Source: a virus
Direction: 5' to 3' (one strand)
IMG/VR virus record: IMGVR_UViG_3300043119_000229
Span: 1 to 22,985 of that record
DNA: 22,985 nt
Below are positions 20,176-22,985 of this stretch, piece by piece. The position numbers and the translations under genes are program-made. Position 1 is the stretch's first letter, and every line of letters begins with the position of its first letter. The notes under the pieces are model-generated. The model was not told where the DNA came from. It saw nothing but the letters and a program-made list of their open reading frames with translations, and ran no database searches.

Positions 20176-21438
20176 TTACTGTTTCTGCTGAATCAAGCTG
20201 CGAGGAATGAGGACGCGAGCACCCGCATAATCAGCTTGTAGATAGTTGGCACGTTGCTCTTCGCTAAACGAGGAAGGCAACTCTGTAACGCGAGCCTTAC
20301 CTGTTCCGAGGCCGCGAGCAACACCAGCAAGTGTAGCGGCGTTGGCCTTTTCGTTGCCCGGAATACCGTACAGATTTCGCGCCAGCGAGCCGGTGCGAGT
20401 GATTGTTTCGCGCTGTGTATCGTCGAGCATTTCTGGATTCTTGCCACGGAACAATTCGCTCTCAAGTTCTGTTGTGAACTGTTGGCTTCGCTTGCGCTCT
20501 GCTTCGCCTTGGCGATAGTCCTGTTGGTTCTCTTGAGCGATTCCGCGCATACGCGAATACTCTTTAGCCTGAACAACACTTGCATTTGCGCGTGTCTCAT
20601 CAGCCTTGGCTGAGCGCTCTTTGATGTCGAACTCGCGTGTCTTGTCTTGGCGGCCAACGGTGTACTCAACCAGCTTCTCTGGAGAGAGGTAGCCGATTGT
20701 TGACATCAAGCTGACAGCGCTCAAGTCCTGCACGTTTTCTTTGCCATCAGAGCCAATGACTTTGACGCCTTTCCAAGTCTGTGCTTGAGCGTCATACTTG
20801 CCTGTTGATGGGTCGAGCTGAATCCCCAAGCCAGACAATGCTGCCAGCTTGGATGCCATGCCCAACGCGCCAGCGTCACCAGTGGAGATGGCTGCTGCCG
20901 TGGCTTTGCGAAGCTCATCGTATGAGCTAGTGCGCCACTCGTTGATGGACTTATCCACAGTCTGCAACTTCTCGACTTGGCCAGTCTTCTCGTAGTAGTT
21001 GGCAGTGATGTCACGCAAGCGGCCCCAGTAAGCGTCATTCGCTTGCTTCTGGTTCTTGTAGAGACCTTCACCGTTGTTCTTGAAGATGTTGCCGACGTTG
21101 CTAGAAACATCTGGCGCAGCCTTCGGAGCGGCGGCAGGGGCTGGCGCTGCGCCGTCAGTGGGTGCAATGGCAGTGCGAGGCTGTGCATCAGTCTGTTCAA
21201 CTGGTGCTGCGGCTTGTGGCTGCTCAATCAAGTTGCTCTCTTGGCCGGGCAACTTGCCAGTGGCAAACTGAGTGCGAGCCTCTTGCATCTGTTTCTGGAA
21301 CTCAGAACGGGCATCTCGAATCTTCTGACGCTCATCGCGCTCTTGACGCTCATCCTGAATGCGCTCGTGGTCAGACACCATCTGCTGACCTTGTTGAATG
21401 CCGGTGGCCAAGCCGCCAGCGAATGCGCCTAAATTCAT
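20176..21438 (-). CDS. Internal virion protein (T7 gp15-like position)
   Basis: A 420-aa protein with a helical, charged N terminus (LATGIQQGQQMVSDHERIQ, then many Arg/Glu/Gln residues, near 10-60), an Ala/Pro-rich linker (75-110), and a mainly helical body with few Cys. No enzyme motif is visible. Its place between the gp14-like and the 2513-aa proteins, and its Gln/Ala-rich coiled-coil character, match the second ejected core protein of T7-like podoviruses; sequence similarity itself is not recognisable by eye. AAGGGG precedes the ATG, which lies just after the upstream stop (TAA). It is transcribed in the late operon and probably packed in the head or ejected with DNA. Confidence 0.72.
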   Translation of the reverse strand: MNLGAFAGGLATGIQQGQQMVSDHERIQDERQERDERQKIRDARSEFQKQMQEARTQFATGKLPGQESNLIEQPQAAAPVEQTDAQPRTAIAPTDGAAPAPAAAPKAAPDVSSNVGNIFKNNGEGLYKNQKQANDAYWGRLRDITANYYEKTGQVEKLQTVDKSINEWRTSSYDELRKATAAAISTGDAGALGMASKLAALSGLGIQLDPSTGKYDAQAQTWKGVKVIGSDGKENVQDLSAVSLMSTIGYLSPEKLVEYTVGRQDKTREFDIKERSAKADETRANASVVQAKEYSRMRGIAQENQQDYRQGEAERKRSQQFTTELESELFRGKNPEMLDDTQRETITRTGSLARNLYGIPGNEKANAATLAGVARGLGTGKARVTELPSSFSEEQRANYLQADYAGARVLIPRSLIQQKQ

Positions 21439-21440
21439 GT

Positions 21441-22526
21441 TTAACCCCTTGCTGAAATTGCCTGACGACGCTGGATGGCCGCAGGTGTGTGTGTCTTCTT
21501 CACAATCTTGTCCAGCTTGCTGACACCGATTGCCTTCACTGTGTCTGCTGGCAAGACGTATTCGCCGTTCGACAGCTTTGCGTCAATCTTGTCGTCAACT
21601 GGGCCGCCGATACCGCGCACGCGACCACCGCCTTCATGCACCTTGCCGCCATCAGCCATTGTTTTTGTGATGTAGGCAGCACCAAGCTGACCCATGAGTT
21701 GACCAGTGCCAGCGGCTGACGCAGCATCTGCGGACATCTGCGCCTTGTAGCTAGTGCCATAGATGTTGCCAGCGGTTCCATAGGAGTTCGAGGCATTACC
21801 GAGCTGGCTGTTGTACGAGCCGTATGACGCGCCCATGTTTTGACCGGGATTGCCAGCGGTATTTAGAGCTGTCGAACCTGTGTTCGAGGCAGAGTTGCTT
21901 GCGTTCAAAGACACGCCGTAAGCAGTAGACGCATTGGCGGCCAAGTTCCTGCCGAGAGATGCGGCATCTAGCTTGCGCGAGTAGCCAATCTGTTCAGCTT
22001 GAGTGCCAGCATTTGTTGCTGCGCCAGCCTTGTCTGCGGCCTCGCCCTGCGAAAGCTGCGCGTTGATTGCGGCGAACCTGTTCGAGTTCGGGTTGATGCC
22101 GTAGCTTGACAGAGTGGCAAGCGCCTGTTTGCGCTGCGCGTCGTAGGCTGTTGCAACGTCAGCAATGCCTTTGCGAGCAAGCTCCTCACGCTTTGCGTCT
22201 GTGTCGTAGCTGTTTGCATCATCAACCAAGCTCTTCTCAAGAGGGCGGTACGTTTCTTTTTCGTAGTCCGAATACTCTTTGGCGCGAGCCTCGTTGCTGT
22301 CAGCGATGGTTTTCTGTTGAGCCATCAGGTCAAGCTGCGCGTTCGACAGCTTTTCGGCCAACGGCTTTAGGTCTGCATACTGCTGCTTCTGAAAGTCCAA
22401 ATACTCTTTGGCACTCTCTTGCTGCATCTTGCCGACATCGGCAGATGACTGAGCCATTGCATCCATGTTGGTCGTCGATGCACCACTGTCACCGCCGCCA
22501 AAAATTGCGTCAACTACTCCACTCAT
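21441..22526 (-). CDS. Internal virion protein (T7 gp14-like position)
   Basis: A 361-aa protein. An N-terminal helical region (about 30-140, QESAKEYLDFQKQQYADLK; YSDYEKETYRPLEKSL) precedes an Ala/Asn/Ser/Gly-rich middle (160-280) with repeated NAS, SYG and NTG segments. The C terminus (285-345) has ADGGKVHEGG, RVRGIGGPVDDKIDAKLSNG, EYVLPADTVKAIG and KLDKIVKKTH, a motif very common in podoviral internal and tail proteins (GGPVDD-I-A-LS-GEYV-PA). The ATG overlaps the GNAT stop by 4 bp with GGAGAAG upstream. A probable role is as the first ejected protein, forming a channel with the next two gene products; this rests on gene order and composition. Confidence 0.75.
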   Translation of the reverse strand: MSGVVDAIFGGGDSGASTTNMDAMAQSSADVGKMQQESAKEYLDFQKQQYADLKPLAEKLSNAQLDLMAQQKTIADSNEARAKEYSDYEKETYRPLEKSLVDDANSYDTDAKREELARKGIADVATAYDAQRKQALATLSSYGINPNSNRFAAINAQLSQGEAADKAGAATNAGTQAEQIGYSRKLDAASLGRNLAANASTAYGVSLNASNSASNTGSTALNTAGNPGQNMGASYGSYNSQLGNASNSYGTAGNIYGTSYKAQMSADAASAAGTGQLMGQLGAAYITKTMADGGKVHEGGGRVRGIGGPVDDKIDAKLSNGEYVLPADTVKAIGVSKLDKIVKKTHTPAAIQRRQAISARG

Positions 22527-22936
22527 AATTTCTTCTCCATCAATGATGCTCGTTCATTCAGGCCAACTCTTCGGTAAAGACGAGCAGCCGACTCTTTGGC
22601 CAATGCTTGAATCTTCGTGGCCCCGTATGATTTGACAATCTCGCAAATCTGGTCAAACGCAGACTGACTTGCAAGTCCGCGCCCACCAGCACTCACAATG
22701 GTTGCAACCCTGTCAGATGGGTTGTTTGCAAATGCAATCGTGTAAGCGCCAAGAAGGTTCTCCTGCTCATCAAGAGCAATCAGCAAAAGCCAACTGCCAT
22801 TGGTCAAGAAGACCTTGGCCTGTTCGTAATTCAAGTCAGAGTCAGTCAACCCTGCCTCGATGTGATGCTTCACAAGCGGCAAGAACTGATAGGTCAGTTC
22901 TGTTGGGATTGGTTTGACTAAGATGTTTTTAATCAT
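22523..22936 (-). CDS. GNAT-fold acetyltransferase-like protein (T7 gp13 position)
   Basis: A 137-aa protein with a GNAT-like plan: SWLLLIALDEQENLLGAYTI (strands 2-4), ATIVSAGGRGL in the place of the acetyl-CoA loop, FDQICEIVKSYGATKIQALA (helix 3 and strand 5), and SAARLYRRVGLNERASLMEK at the end (the LYRRVGF-type motif B). The canonical R/Q-x-x-G-x-G/A loop is only loosely kept, so catalysis is doubtful. T7-like phages have a small protein of this kind (gp13) just before the internal virion proteins, and the order is the same here. Overlaps join it to both neighbours. A structural assembly role is as likely as acetylation. Confidence 0.7.
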   Translation of the reverse strand: MIKNILVKPIPTELTYQFLPLVKHHIEAGLTDSDLNYEQAKVFLTNGSWLLLIALDEQENLLGAYTIAFANNPSDRVATIVSAGGRGLASQSAFDQICEIVKSYGATKIQALAKESAARLYRRVGLNERASLMEKKL

Positions 22937-22985
22937 GGGCGTTGAGCCTCGCGATTATCTCGTTAATTTTTCCCACAATCAGGGG
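22929..22985 (-). CDS. C-terminal end of an upstream late gene (partial)
   Basis: The minus strand is open from the window edge to TAA at 22931-22929 and would encode the last 18 residues (VGKINEIIARLNAHD at the end), forming an amphipathic helix. The stop overlaps the GNAT start by 8 bp, as is usual in this operon. In T7-like order this would be a tail tubular or related virion gene, but 18 residues cannot identify it. Confidence 0.45.
   Translation of the reverse strand, partial: PLIVGKINEIIARLNAHD

Overview
The window reads as about 23 kb of a temperate, podovirus-like phage genome of a Gram-negative, probably proteobacterial, host. Support: a tyrosine integrase with an excisionase-type HTH gene, a CI/LexA-type repressor between divergent operons, a complete recombination set (DUF1071-type annealing protein, YqaJ exonuclease, SSB-like protein, RusA, DUF968), a DnaB/gp4-type helicase with an initiator-like partner, and a late block in T7 order (GNAT protein at the gp13 position, then gp14-, gp15- and gp16-like internal virion proteins, the last 2513 aa). 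The tRNA-Ser(UGA) beside int has an encoded CCA. A betaproteobacterial host is my guess from composition and tRNA style, not a demonstrated fact. No database search was possible, so family names come from recognised motifs.

Layout. 1-5366 (minus): tightly overlapping early/replication operon read leftward: initiator with a 12-bp tandem repeat in its linker (candidate origin), unknown gene, helicase, several small unknown genes, DUF968 protein, zinc-cluster protein, RusA resolvase, and the start of an HslV-like Ntn hydrolase cut by the window edge. 5367-5804: control region with a leftward promoter (TTGACA-17-GATACT) overlapping a palindrome, candidate rightward promoters, and a minus-strand structured RNA (19-bp closing stem, two inner hairpins, U6 tail). 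5805-6443: repressor. 6444-6648: terminator-like hairpin, near-perfect 25-bp palindrome, strong promoter TTTACA-17-CATAAT and a 5'-leader hairpin. 6649-11776 (plus): recombination and accessory operon, including a Tad2/DUF2829-domain protein (predicted anti-Thoeris), a gp49/gp66-family protein, a MazG-like protein, small unknowns, xis-like gene and int. 11781-12156: full tRNA-Ser, presumed attP, minus-strand terminator and short repeats. 12157-12636: unknown plus-strand gene. 12620-22985 (minus): late virion genes.

How it fits together. Repressor control of two divergent early promoters is inferred from palindromes at both. Leftward transcription would pass the structured RNA, make the initiator and helicase and continue toward genes outside the window. 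Rightward transcription makes the recombination and accessory proteins and finally Xis and Int. Late genes run leftward from the right edge and end near the attachment region. Phage genes on both sides of the tRNA indicate a circular or excised genome carrying attP, rather than a prophage-host junction.

Most interesting: the structured leader RNA (possibly C4-antisense-like), iteron-like repeats inside the initiator gene, the Tad2-domain fusion, the intact tRNA-Ser at the integrase, and the 2513-aa protein with a metallopeptidase-like motif.
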